From the NCBI GenBank assembly GCA_049514735.1, contig JBEKUT010000068.1, positions 1 to 21,324 of the forward strand: a DNA stretch of 21,324 nucleotides, written 5' to 3'. This document shows positions 8,443 through 15,126 of this stretch, one piece after another; within the stretch, counting starts at the first letter, position 1; each line of letters begins with the position of its first letter. The notes beneath the pieces were generated by a model. It was not told where the DNA came from, did no database searches, and saw only the letters and a list, made by a program, of their open reading frames with translations. The DNA is from JAICMB01 sp049514735 (GTDB taxonomy: Bacteria > Acidobacteriota > Terriglobia > Bryobacterales > Bryobacteraceae). The translations under genes were made by a program, and so were the position numbers.

Positions 8443-10752
8443 TTACTGAAGAGCCGCTGTTCCAAAACTACGCACCACAACAATCCCGTCCCCGACGTTG
8501 CGGTTAGGCATCAGCCATGCCGGACGCGCGGCGAGTCCGGCTTCTCTCGGAAGCTCGTAATATCTCTCGACCACTTCGATGGCCGCCGGTTTGGCGTTCG
8601 CGAACTGAATCGGAATTCCATCGTTGGCCGGTCCGTAATGAAGAATAGTGAACTCCGTTTCCCGGCCAGTCTGCAGTTCCTGCCCCTCTACCGCAACGTT
8701 CCTGAAGGGCGCATCCGCCGACAGATGAATCGCGACTATTGGGCTTTGACCCGGCGATTTCACTCGGAAGCGTGTAACTCCATCCGCGACCTGCATGTTA
8801 GCCACGTCGGGTGCCGGCAGGATCCAAAAAGGTGCACTTCGCACGATTGGAAATGAAGTGCCGGCGGAAAACCAATCGGGGAAGCCGGCCAGAGACTGGG
8901 TCCCGCCTCTCGGTAGTTTTGAGGTCCATGTATCGTCTGACCTTGCCGCAAGCGCCCAACTGGCCGTCTTTTGGTTTACATCCTCTACATAGAAGACCGA
9001 GTCCGACTTGCGATTCCGCGCGTCGTACCGAACCCCGGCTCCTAGCCCCACTGCCGCCAAGACTGCAACACAAGCCAAACCAGCAGGCGCCTTCCAGTCG
9101 ATCCGCGTCTTGGCGAGAGCAACCCATGGAAGCATCGCGAAAACTCCGAGGCTCACGGGAACCGAGATTGCGGCGACCCCGGTACCGATCAGAGCGGAAC
9201 CGACCATCTTCAGCATGGGCGCCAAAATGAGTGGGGCAACCGAACAAAGGATAACCGCAGGAATTGAGCTCACCCTCCACATCCGCCGGCCCGCGAACAC
9301 CATCGGCGCGCAGCACAAGAGCGCCGCCAGCAGCGGCCAATCCAACACATACGTTGCGCCTGGCGCTCTACGATTCGTCCAAAAAGCAAGCAGCACCCAT
9401 ATGGTCAGGCCGCCCATCGCAACGCTCAGTGCATCGAACCGCTGAATCGCATAGCGCGCGGCAAATAGGGCAACCGCCGCGGCCATTAAGACGACAATGC
9501 CCGCATCCGCGCCGCTCTTATAAAGCGACGCCCCGTTCGCAGAAAACAGAGCGACCAACAAAACAGTGGAAGCGAAAGGGGCCAAGAGCATAGCCGCTAT
9601 CGCCGAGACTCCGCCGGCCAGCAGACCACGTATACCGATCGCTTTTCGCCACAGCCCAACGCCGGCAACACCGATGAATCCTATCAGGGATATTTGCGAT
9701 GCCCATGATCCCCACGAAATCGGGTAGTGCACGGCGTAACTCCCGGCCAAGTTGAAATAGACGAGTTTGGAAGAAGCCTGCGGAATGGTCGTGGCCCCTC
9801 CTAGAGTGCGCGCCAGCGAGATTGCAGATTCGCCCATGTGCTGCAGCGAAATCTCGCTTAGCCGGCTCGGTTCATCCATCGCGGAATGGTAACCCGGCCA
9901 ATCGTCCAGGAACGCGAAATTGAGCCCTCCGATTCCAGCGTTTCTGAACACCGAGAAATCCGTGTTGTTGGGCAGCATTCGATAGACCGTGCTCGCCAAA
10001 GACGTTGTGTACGGATGCGGCACGGCCGCCAAGAATTTAGGTACCAGAGCGTCGCCAGTGACGCCGGTCTCGAACATTACCACTGGACCGGAGTCGCCAC
10101 GCGTGTCGAAGTTGACGACCGCGGCAACTTCCTTCGACAGATCCGGTCTCGCCTTGACAAACGCCTTGGCTCCAAGAAGACCAAGTTCCTCGCCATCCGT
10201 AAACAGGAACCATATGTCCCGTTTCAGCGGATCGCCGCTGGCTTTCAATAGGCGTACCGTCTCAAGCAGCGTAGCGGCGCCGGCGCCATCGTCCGCCGCT
10301 CCCGGACTCGAAGGCGCCGAATCATAATGCGCCACAAACAGCACTGCCCGTCCCGAGGTCCCCGCTTGTACCTTCGCCACGATGTTCTTCACGTGAATCA
10401 CAGCGTATTCACGATTTCGCACTCGCTCCGTGTACCAGCTATCTTCGATCTCCGGCGTCAGACCGGCACTTTGCAACTGCGCGGCCAGATACGCAGCGAC
10501 TCTTGCTTCCGCTGGCGTCCCGTGCGGATGCGGCTCTCGGGCGATTGCCGCCACGTCCCGCATCGCTCTTGCAACGGAATAGCCTTCGATGGCCGTCCCT
10601 GCCCTCGCCGGAGTGTAGCGTTGTGAAATTCCGAACAGCACTGAGATTCCGAAGCAGAGAAGAAGGCCAATTCGAACAGGGCTCACCCTGCTCACCGATT
10701 TGCGTGCTTCGGTTCGTTCGGTTGCCGGACTTCTACCGAGAGTTGGTGTCAC
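8443..10752 (-). CDS. Membrane-anchored M28 zinc metallopeptidase with multi-TM C-terminal region
   Basis: A 769-residue protein with GTG start. Residues about 27-45 form a first membrane segment. Residues about 55-330 are an M28 (aminopeptidase Y/Fxna-like) co-catalytic zinc peptidase with the full ligand set: H142 in AHYDS, D154 in GAADDGAG, E188/E189 in TDGEELG, D216 in NFDTRGD and H289 in GYHSAMDE. Residues about 350-590 hold roughly eight more hydrophobic segments, followed by a C-terminal domain of about 180 residues. The layout resembles vacuolar/ER membrane M28 peptidases (Pff1/ERMP1 type). The peptidase domain is expected on the periplasmic side. It is the second gene of the NRPS operon, 25 bp after the antiterminator. 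Its role is unknown: trimming a leader or acyl-amino-acid from the product, self-protection, or an unrelated housekeeping protease. Confidence 0.9.
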   Translation of the reverse strand: MTPTLGRSPATERTEARKSVSRVSPVRIGLLLCFGISVLFGISQRYTPARAGTAIEGYSVARAMRDVAAIAREPHPHGTPAEARVAAYLAAQLQSAGLTPEIEDSWYTERVRNREYAVIHVKNIVAKVQAGTSGRAVLFVAHYDSAPSSPGAADDGAGAATLLETVRLLKASGDPLKRDIWFLFTDGEELGLLGAKAFVKARPDLSKEVAAVVNFDTRGDSGPVVMFETGVTGDALVPKFLAAVPHPYTTSLASTVYRMLPNNTDFSVFRNAGIGGLNFAFLDDWPGYHSAMDEPSRLSEISLQHMGESAISLARTLGGATTIPQASSKLVYFNLAGSYAVHYPISWGSWASQISLIGFIGVAGVGLWRKAIGIRGLLAGGVSAIAAMLLAPFASTVLLVALFSANGASLYKSGADAGIVVLMAAAVALFAARYAIQRFDALSVAMGGLTIWVLLAFWTNRRAPGATYVLDWPLLAALLCCAPMVFAGRRMWRVSSIPAVILCSVAPLILAPMLKMVGSALIGTGVAAISVPVSLGVFAMLPWVALAKTRIDWKAPAGLACVAVLAAVGLGAGVRYDARNRKSDSVFYVEDVNQKTASWALAARSDDTWTSKLPRGGTQSLAGFPDWFSAGTSFPIVRSAPFWILPAPDVANMQVADGVTRFRVKSPGQSPIVAIHLSADAPFRNVAVEGQELQTGRETEFTILHYGPANDGIPIQFANAKPAAIEVVERYYELPREAGLAARPAWLMPNRNVGDGIVVVRSFGTAALQ

Positions 10753-10777
10753 TACAGAAAAGTGGTGGCCGCAATCG

Positions 10778-11263
10778 TTAGAGCCACTCCGGTTCCGCGA
10801 TCACCGCAATAGATCTTTGCAGCAGCGTCACCGATAGAATGAGCCGGAACTTCCTGTCGAAGCCCTCGAAGATGCCGTGCAACCCCCGCAGAGGCCCCGA
10901 TTGCAGATACGCCACCTCGCCCTTCTGCAGGTATGGCCAAGGTTCCACGTCCACCTTCGCATCCAGCGTTCGCCGCAGCATCTCGATCTCTTCTTCAGGA
11001 ACCTCCGCTGGCCTGTTCCCCATGCCAACTATGCGCAGCACTCCCCGCGTGGTCACGATCGGCGACCTGACCTCCCAATCGTATCGGCAGAACAGATATC
11101 CGGGGAAGAGCGGTGTTTCGAGCTCTATCACTCTGTTCGCGCGGCGGCGGCAGATGTTGTACAAGGGCAAGAACTGTTCGTAACCCTTTTCCCGTAGAAG
11201 GCGTGAGGTCTCGATCTCTCGATTCCGCCTCACCTGAATGGCGCACCAAGGGGCTAAATTCAT
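10778..11263 (-). CDS. NusG-family specialised transcription antiterminator (UpxY/LoaP/RfaH-like)
   Basis: A 161-residue NusG paralogue. The NGN domain (about 1-105) has WCAIQVRRNRE at 6-16, LREKGYEQFLPLY at 23-35 and the family signature ETPLFPGYLFCRYD at 48-61. The C-terminal KOW domain has KGEVAYLQSGPLRGLHGIFEG. A bulk NusG would normally sit beside secE and ribosomal protein genes; this copy leads a biosynthetic operon. Known relatives (RfaH, UpxY, LoaP) ride on RNA polymerase and suppress termination in one long operon each, including polysaccharide and polyketide/NRPS operons. By analogy it should act in cis on the genes downstream, including the NRPS. The start ATG at 11263 has no strong Shine-Dalgarno. 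The promoter at 11336-11365 gives a leader of roughly 65 nt. Confidence 0.92.
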   Translation of the reverse strand: MNLAPWCAIQVRRNREIETSRLLREKGYEQFLPLYNICRRRANRVIELETPLFPGYLFCRYDWEVRSPIVTTRGVLRIVGMGNRPAEVPEEEIEMLRRTLDAKVDVEPWPYLQKGEVAYLQSGPLRGLHGIFEGFDRKFRLILSVTLLQRSIAVIAEPEWL

Positions 11264-11335
11264 CGTCTAAATTTGGGCAGACTGCCGTCACGGAAGACGC
11301 GAGAATAGTTCCGCAATTTCCCCGGTCAGGCTCGA

Positions 11336-11365
11336 AGTATACGAATATTCGATTGGCGTTGTCAA
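11336..11365 (-). promoter_or_regulatory. Sigma70-type promoter of the antiterminator-NRPS operon
   Basis: Read on the minus strand, TTGACA (11365-11360) is followed after 18 nt by TATACT (11341-11336). The -35 box is perfect and the -10 box matches the consensus at five of six bases. Transcription would start near 11329, about 65 nt before the antiterminator ATG. It is the only good match just upstream of that gene. Confidence 0.72.
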
Positions 11366-11417
11366 GGCAATCGTAAATTTTGCCTCGCATTGATTTTTAT
11401 GAATCCTGACACAAAGT

Positions 11418-11440
11418 TACATAATGTACAGTGAATTATG
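11418..11440. promoter_or_regulatory. Possible operator: overlapping inverted repeats TACAT-A-ATGTA and CATAAT-N9-ATTATG
   Basis: 11418-11428 is a perfect 5+1+5 palindrome (TACATAATGTA). It overlaps a second inverted repeat, CATAAT (11420-11425) and ATTATG (11435-11440), 9 nt apart. The block is AT-rich in a GC-rich neighbourhood and begins about 52 bp upstream of the -35 box of the NRPS operon promoter, a usual position for an activator site. No regulator gene is visible in the window. Confidence 0.35.
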
Positions 11441-11468
11441 AAATATGCTCTGGCCCTAAGCGGAACTA

Positions 11469-11483
11469 CGGGTCGAGGACCCG
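11469..11483. repeat. Short perfect inverted repeat (6-bp stem, 3-nt loop)
   Basis: CGGGTC, loop GAG, GACCCG. It lies in the divergent control region with no T-run after it on either strand, so it is not a standard terminator. It may be an operator or a small RNA hairpin, or have no function. Confidence 0.4.
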
Positions 11484-11492
11484 ATGGCGCGC

Positions 11493-11510
11493 TTATAACC
11501 TAGGTAATAA
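11493..11510. promoter_or_regulatory. Possible operator: 18-bp near-palindrome centred on CCTAGG
   Basis: TTATAACCTAGGTAATAA pairs with its own reverse complement at eight of nine positions; only 11497/11506 mismatch. It lies between the two divergent promoters, about 130 bp upstream of the minus-strand -35 and about 255 bp upstream of the plus-strand -35. The symmetry and AT-rich arms are typical of a homodimeric repressor or activator site. The binding protein is unknown. Confidence 0.42.
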
Positions 11511-11710
11511 CCAGTAGATACTCTGGATGGTTCGAAGGCGCCGTTCATCGCTACTTCCCTTGGACCGAATTGTTGCGGGCCGCAAGCGGGATAAGCCGAC
11601 AGGCGTGCATTTTGATCGTCCAAGACCATTGAACGCAATCTAACAGAAGTGTATCCGGCTGCCGATGTTGCGTGGTTCGTCCGTGTGGGTTCATGGATGC
11701 AACGTTTGGA

Positions 11711-11734
11711 GACCCGCGTGCCGCCACGCGGGTC
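11711..11734. repeat. Perfect 10-bp inverted repeat (stable GC-rich hairpin)
   Basis: GACCCGCGTG, loop CCGC, CACGCGGGTC. The stem is perfect and GC-rich and ends about 31 bp upstream of the plus-strand -35 box. No oligo-T follows on either strand, so it is not a typical intrinsic terminator. It could be a REP-like element, a bidirectional insulator hairpin, or an old element end. Confidence 0.6.
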
Positions 11735-11765
11735 CGCTGCAGATTGATTCAAACGCAATAATCTG

Positions 11766-11794
11766 TTGACACCCCGATAGCCGAGCGATATATT
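11766..11794 (+). promoter_or_regulatory. Sigma70-type promoter for the halogenase genes
   Basis: TTGACA at 11766-11771, a 17-nt spacer, then TATATT at 11789-11794. The -35 is perfect, the -10 matches five of six bases and the spacing is ideal. Transcription would start near 11801, leaving a leader of about 425 nt before the flavin reductase, or about 137 nt before the possible small ORF at 11938. Confidence 0.72.
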
Positions 11795-11904
11795 GGAGTG
11801 GCCTTTGCGACTAATCCCGGCTCGGTTGCACGTAAAACCGTATCAGTTCGCTAACCTTAATGGCGGCAGCCATCCCTGTTTTGCCGATTTATAGCGCCGC
11901 TGCA

Positions 11905-11918
11905 TTGATTTACGTCAA
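11905..11918. promoter_or_regulatory. Possible FNR/CRP-family box
   Basis: TTGATTTACGTCAA matches the FNR-type consensus TTGAT-N4-ATCAA at nine of ten defined positions. It lies about 110 nt downstream of the predicted plus-strand start site, so it would act as a roadblock or serve an undetected second promoter. A chance match is possible. Confidence 0.22.
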
Positions 11919-11937
11919 ATTATGCGTCGGGCGTTAA

Positions 11938-12195
11938 ATGCCTAATCTATTTGTGTTTATTTTACAAATTGCCGGCCGGGAGCAACTAAACATCCAGGAA
12001 CCAACGTTCAGCCAGACCGGGCTCACAATGACTTCCATCGGCCAGGAGTATGCAGCGGCGCTCCCAGCGCCAGTGGACTGGCGGCCCACATCGAGCCCTA
12101 GCGGCACGGCGACGCCGGCGAGCGCCTTTGCAACCACTCCAATGCTTCACCCCGCGTACCGCGAAGCCTCTGAACACGGCCCCGTTTACGCCTGA
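11938..12195 (+). CDS. Possible small protein (85 aa, or 55 aa from the internal start) ahead of the halogenase pair
   Basis: An ORF lies between the plus-strand promoter and the flavin reductase, ending 30 bp before it. From 11938 the product is 85 residues with a short hydrophobic start (MPNLFVFILQIAG). From the internal ATG at 12028 it is 55 residues, begins MTSIGQEYAA and is rich in Ala, Pro, Ser and Thr with a single Trp (W48 in the long form). Codons from 12028 on are mostly G/C-ending like the neighbouring genes; codons before it are not, which favours the shorter form if either is real. Neither start has a good Shine-Dalgarno. I recognise no family. Confidence 0.28.
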   Translation: MPNLFVFILQIAGREQLNIQEPTFSQTGLTMTSIGQEYAAALPAPVDWRPTSSPSGTATPASAFATTPMLHPAYREASEHGPVYA

Positions 12196-12225
12196 TCGCA
12201 TTCCACTGGATAACCAGAGCCGCTC

Positions 12226-12723
12226 ATGAATGGCACGCCACTCGATCCAAATCGGTTCCGAAGCGCATGCTGCAAGTTCCCCACGGGAGTGACGGTCACT
12301 ACTCTCCGGGGTGCGGATGGCCAGCCTCATGGGATTACGGTCAGTTCCTTCACCAGCGTTTCCTTGGACCCCCCATTAGTGCTGGTTTGCATCGATCACC
12401 GCTCGCAGATTTTGAAACACATTGCCGTGGGACACCCCTTCGGCATCAACGTTCTGACGGAAGGACAACGGGATCTGTCTGCCCGTTTCTCGAGAAATTG
12501 GGGCGAGCGGTTTGCCGGCGTTGCGTGGCGCCCTGGTGAAACGGGCGTTCCTCTGCTGGCCGGCGTCGCCGCCACTTTCGAATGTCACGTCTCGGAAATG
12601 AAGCCGGCCGGCGATCACTTCATTGTCCTTGGCTCCGTAATTCATGTATCCGTTTCGGACCGCGTCGCTATGACCCATTTTGACGGGTCCTACCGCTGTA
12701 CCACCCGGACGCAGTTCGCCTGA
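12226..12723 (+). CDS. Flavin reductase (FMN-binding split-barrel), halogenase partner
   Basis: A 165-residue protein with the flavin-reductase-like domain of the HpaC/PrnF group along its whole length: FPTGVTVTT near the start, GITVSSFTSVSLDPPLVLVCID at about 36-57, HPFGINVLTEGQRDLSARFS and GDHFIVLGSVIH. It uses NAD(P)H to reduce free flavin. Flavin-dependent halogenases need FADH2 from such a partner, and the halogenase gene starts 50 bp downstream on the same strand, so the pair is a two-component system in one transcript. The Shine-Dalgarno is weak. The length is normal for the family. Confidence 0.93.
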   Translation: MNGTPLDPNRFRSACCKFPTGVTVTTLRGADGQPHGITVSSFTSVSLDPPLVLVCIDHRSQILKHIAVGHPFGINVLTEGQRDLSARFSRNWGERFAGVAWRPGETGVPLLAGVAATFECHVSEMKPAGDHFIVLGSVIHVSVSDRVAMTHFDGSYRCTTRTQFA

Positions 12724-12773
12724 ATCTGGAAAAGTTAGTCCTCACAATTCCTTCGTTAAGAGAACAGCGCCTT

Positions 12774-14393
12774 ATGAATACCATCTCAGAGTTCAATCGC
12801 GATAAGAAAGTCAGAGTAGTGATCGTGGGCGGCGGGTCCGCTGGCTGGATGACCGCTGCCTATCTCGGCAAAACGCTCATTCACGGCGTCGAAATAAGTC
12901 TGGTGGAGTCTCCTAACATCGGTACCGTTGGTGTTGGCGAAGCAACCTTCAGCTACATCCACCTATTCTTCGAGGCGCTGGGTCTGCACGAAGAGGAATG
13001 GATGCCAGAGTGCAACGCGAGTTACAAGGCTGCCATTCGATTCGAAGATTGGAACGCGGAACGTCGTCGCTTTTATCATCCCTTCCAGCGATTCGAAATT
13101 GTCGACGGCCGTAGCATGGTCGAGTGGTGGCTCAAGCTTAAGAGGGATACAGCGCCCGTCGATTACTCTTGCTTCACGATACCGGCGATCTGTGACGCTC
13201 AAAGATCTCCGCGATATCTGGATGGACGCGTATTCGACGATAAAGTTGAAGGCTGCCTGGGGCCGGGTGCGGACATGAATAAGCCTTCGCTCATCGACGA
13301 TCTTCAGATTCAATATCCCTACGCTTATCACTTCGATGCTTCGTTGCTTGCGAAATTCATGTCGGGCTATGCCCAACGGCACGGTGTGACTCAGATTCTG
13401 GATGACGTCCTCGAAGCGCCTCTCACGGAGGATGGGTCCATCCAGTCTCTCCTCACGAAGGACCATGGCAACATTGAAGGTGACCTCTTCATCGATTGCA
13501 CTGGTTTCCGTGGGCTACTCATCAATCAGGTATTGAAGGAGCCGTTCATTAGTTTCAACGAATCGCTGCCGTGTGACCGGGCTATTGCCGTGCAAGTACC
13601 CAACGATCCTCTGAACGAAGGAATCAACCCATACACCACCGCAACGGCACTGAGTTCTGGATGGGTCTGGGACATACCTTTATTTCATAGGACCGGCACT
13701 GGTTACGTCTATTCGAGCGCGTTCCAAACGCCCGACGATGCCGAGCGGGAGTTCCGGCGGCATCTCGGTAAACGGGCTGAGGGATGTAAGGCCTCACACA
13801 TCAAGATTCGCGTGGGCCGCAATCGAAACTCGTGGGTCAAGAACTGCGTTGCAATTGGCTTGTCGAGCGGTTTCGTTGAGCCCTTGGAATCAACCGGAAT
13901 CTTTTTCATCCAACACGGAATTGAACAACTAGTGAACCGCTTCCCAGGACGCCGCCACAACGAAGCGAACGTCAAAGCCTATAACAGGGCGATCGCCAAT
14001 TGCATCGACGGAGTCCGCGAATTCCTGACTCTTCACTACGTGGCCGGAACGCGCCAGGATACTCGCTTCTGGAAGGCCACCAAGCATGACCTCGTTATGC
14101 CAAATGGCCTTGCTGAGCGCCTGGACCTTTGGAAGCATGAATTGCCAACCAAGCGAACAATCTTCCAGGAAGAACATGGCTTCACCGACTATTCTTATTG
14201 CGTTATGCTGCTGGGCCTTGGGCATCGGCCGCAATATAGTTTGGCCGCGTTAGACTATGTCTCACCAACGCACGCGCTCTTCGCCTTCGACAGGATCCGC
14301 AGGAAGGCAGAGCACTTGACCCGGACACTCCCCAGCACCTACGAGTATCTCTGCTTCAAACGCGCGCAGACCACCTCTTTCGCGATCGCATAG
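12774..14393 (+). CDS. FAD-dependent tryptophan halogenase
   Basis: A 539-residue enzyme matching PrnA/RebH-type halogenases in length and motifs. Visible: the dinucleotide-binding VGGGSAGWMT at 18-27; GVGEATF at 53-59; the catalytic lysine K85 in SYKAAIRFEDW, equivalent to PrnA K79, which carries hypohalous acid or chloramine to the indole; the halogenase signature WVWDIP at 297-302; and E372-S373 in PLESTGIFF, equivalent to PrnA E346/S347. All catalytic residues are present, so it should be active. The substrate (free Trp, carrier-bound Trp, or an indole/phenol in a finished product) and regiochemistry cannot be read from motifs. It is co-transcribed with the flavin reductase. No clear terminator hairpin follows the stop. 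Confidence 0.95.
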   Translation: MNTISEFNRDKKVRVVIVGGGSAGWMTAAYLGKTLIHGVEISLVESPNIGTVGVGEATFSYIHLFFEALGLHEEEWMPECNASYKAAIRFEDWNAERRRFYHPFQRFEIVDGRSMVEWWLKLKRDTAPVDYSCFTIPAICDAQRSPRYLDGRVFDDKVEGCLGPGADMNKPSLIDDLQIQYPYAYHFDASLLAKFMSGYAQRHGVTQILDDVLEAPLTEDGSIQSLLTKDHGNIEGDLFIDCTGFRGLLINQVLKEPFISFNESLPCDRAIAVQVPNDPLNEGINPYTTATALSSGWVWDIPLFHRTGTGYVYSSAFQTPDDAEREFRRHLGKRAEGCKASHIKIRVGRNRNSWVKNCVAIGLSSGFVEPLESTGIFFIQHGIEQLVNRFPGRRHNEANVKAYNRAIANCIDGVREFLTLHYVAGTRQDTRFWKATKHDLVMPNGLAERLDLWKHELPTKRTIFQEEHGFTDYSYCVMLLGLGHRPQYSLAALDYVSPTHALFAFDRIRRKAEHLTRTLPSTYEYLCFKRAQTTSFAIA

Positions 14394-14806
14394 CGCGTCT
14401 GCCCCAAAATATCTGCCAGCCGGACTCGGTAGGAGCCCGGCGTCGCCGATGAATACGACTTGCGCTCGTGCGTTGAGCTGTCGCACCGGCGTTAGCTTCC
14501 ACACCTTCCCCCGCTTCTCGCCCCCTCGGTCTTGACTACCCACTCCCTGCTTGCACCCTCCGTACGATACCCGTCTTCGAACTCCCTTCTCTGATTGAAC
14601 CCGGATGGGTGATTACGGCGCCGTGCTGGTGCATGATCGCCCGCATGCGCGCTTGCCTGAGTGCAACGTTGACGCCGTGTCCTGCACATATTTAACTTGA
14701 TCGTGCATCGGGAACGCGTGGAACCATCGCCGTTCACCAAGGTTAACTCTCGAAATCGCCACGGGAATGGAGGTCCCTGCGTTGCGATGATAGCGGTAAA
14801 AAGCGC

Positions 14807-14835
14807 TTGACACGGACGGCCTATCGGCGTACGAT
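14807..14835 (+). promoter_or_regulatory. Sigma70-type promoter for the cytochrome-GMC-patatin operon
   Basis: TTGACA at 14807-14812, a 17-nt spacer, then TACGAT at 14830-14835. The -35 is perfect and the -10 matches four of six bases. The start site would be near 14842: about 78 nt before the ATG at 14920 and about 285 nt before the preferred ATG at 15127. This promoter separates the operon from the halogenase transcript. Confidence 0.6.
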
Positions 14836-14905
14836 CAACCCCACGCTCGTCAAAGAAACACTGCGTGTAATTTGTATTGGTAGTTTCAAACCGGTAATGC
14901 GCGGG

Positions 14906-14912
14906 AAGGAGG
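14906..14912 (+). promoter_or_regulatory. Perfect Shine-Dalgarno before an upstream in-frame ATG
   Basis: AAGGAGG with a 7-nt spacer to ATG at 14920. It is the strongest ribosome binding site in the window, and it serves an ATG 207 nt upstream of, and in frame with, the lipoprotein start at 15127. Starting here would add 69 residues in front of the signal peptide. Confidence 0.55.
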
Positions 14913-15126
14913 AAGGTCAATGTGCCCAATTAGCGGCGTTGACTTAATTATTTCGACGATAAAGCAAGGTCTGGGTTGCGGATTAGAAAGTGCGCCTGCT
15001 CGCCGCGTCCACGGTGCCGCGTCGTCCCAAATCGCCACGACGCTGCGCCAAGAACATGTTTTGAACAGGCGCCGCTCCGACCAGGCCCCTCCCGCTAGCC
15101 CACTATATTTTTCAAGGGGAAATTGT

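Larger units (their letters stand above)
11264..11937. other. Divergent intergenic control region, no convincing gene
   Basis: This stretch separates the minus-strand NRPS operon from the plus-strand halogenase genes. It is more AT-rich than the flanking genes. It carries the two opposed promoters and the inverted repeats listed separately. Near the antiterminator start, GGCAGACTGCC (11276-11286) could form a short hairpin in that gene's leader. A minus-strand reading frame at 11456-11758 has no recognisable family, runs across both hairpins and is not called. Confidence 0.6.
14394..15126. other. Intergenic stretch upstream of the cytochrome operon
   Basis: About 730 bp without a gene I can support. 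From 14394 to about 14806 I see no convincing ORF, repeat or terminator. A promoter lies at 14807-14835. A very strong ribosome binding site (AAGGAGG, 14906-14912) precedes an ATG at 14920 whose frame runs into the cytochrome gene without a stop. Minus-strand reading frames at 14492-14929 and 14613-14813 have no recognisable family. Confidence 0.55.

Noticed and set aside
11456..11758. 100-aa minus-strand reading frame in the divergent region
   Set aside because: It runs straight through both hairpins and the CCTAGG palindrome, has no recognisable motif and no ribosome binding site.
11986..12330. 114-aa minus-strand reading frame overlapping the flavin reductase start
   Set aside because: It overlaps the well-supported flavin reductase and the small-ORF region, its composition is typical of an antisense shadow (Arg/Trp/Cys-rich), and it has no family.
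14669..14698. TTGACG followed by TTAACT, a possible plus-strand promoter
   Set aside because: The -10 match is poor and a much better promoter lies 135 bp downstream at 14807-14835.
14613..14813. Minus-strand reading frame between the halogenase and cytochrome genes that looked somewhat protein-like (GERRWFHAFPMHDQVKY)
   Set aside because: No recognisable family, no ribosome binding site, and it overlaps the -35 of the plus-strand promoter at 14807. It may be a decayed gene fragment, but the evidence is too thin to call.
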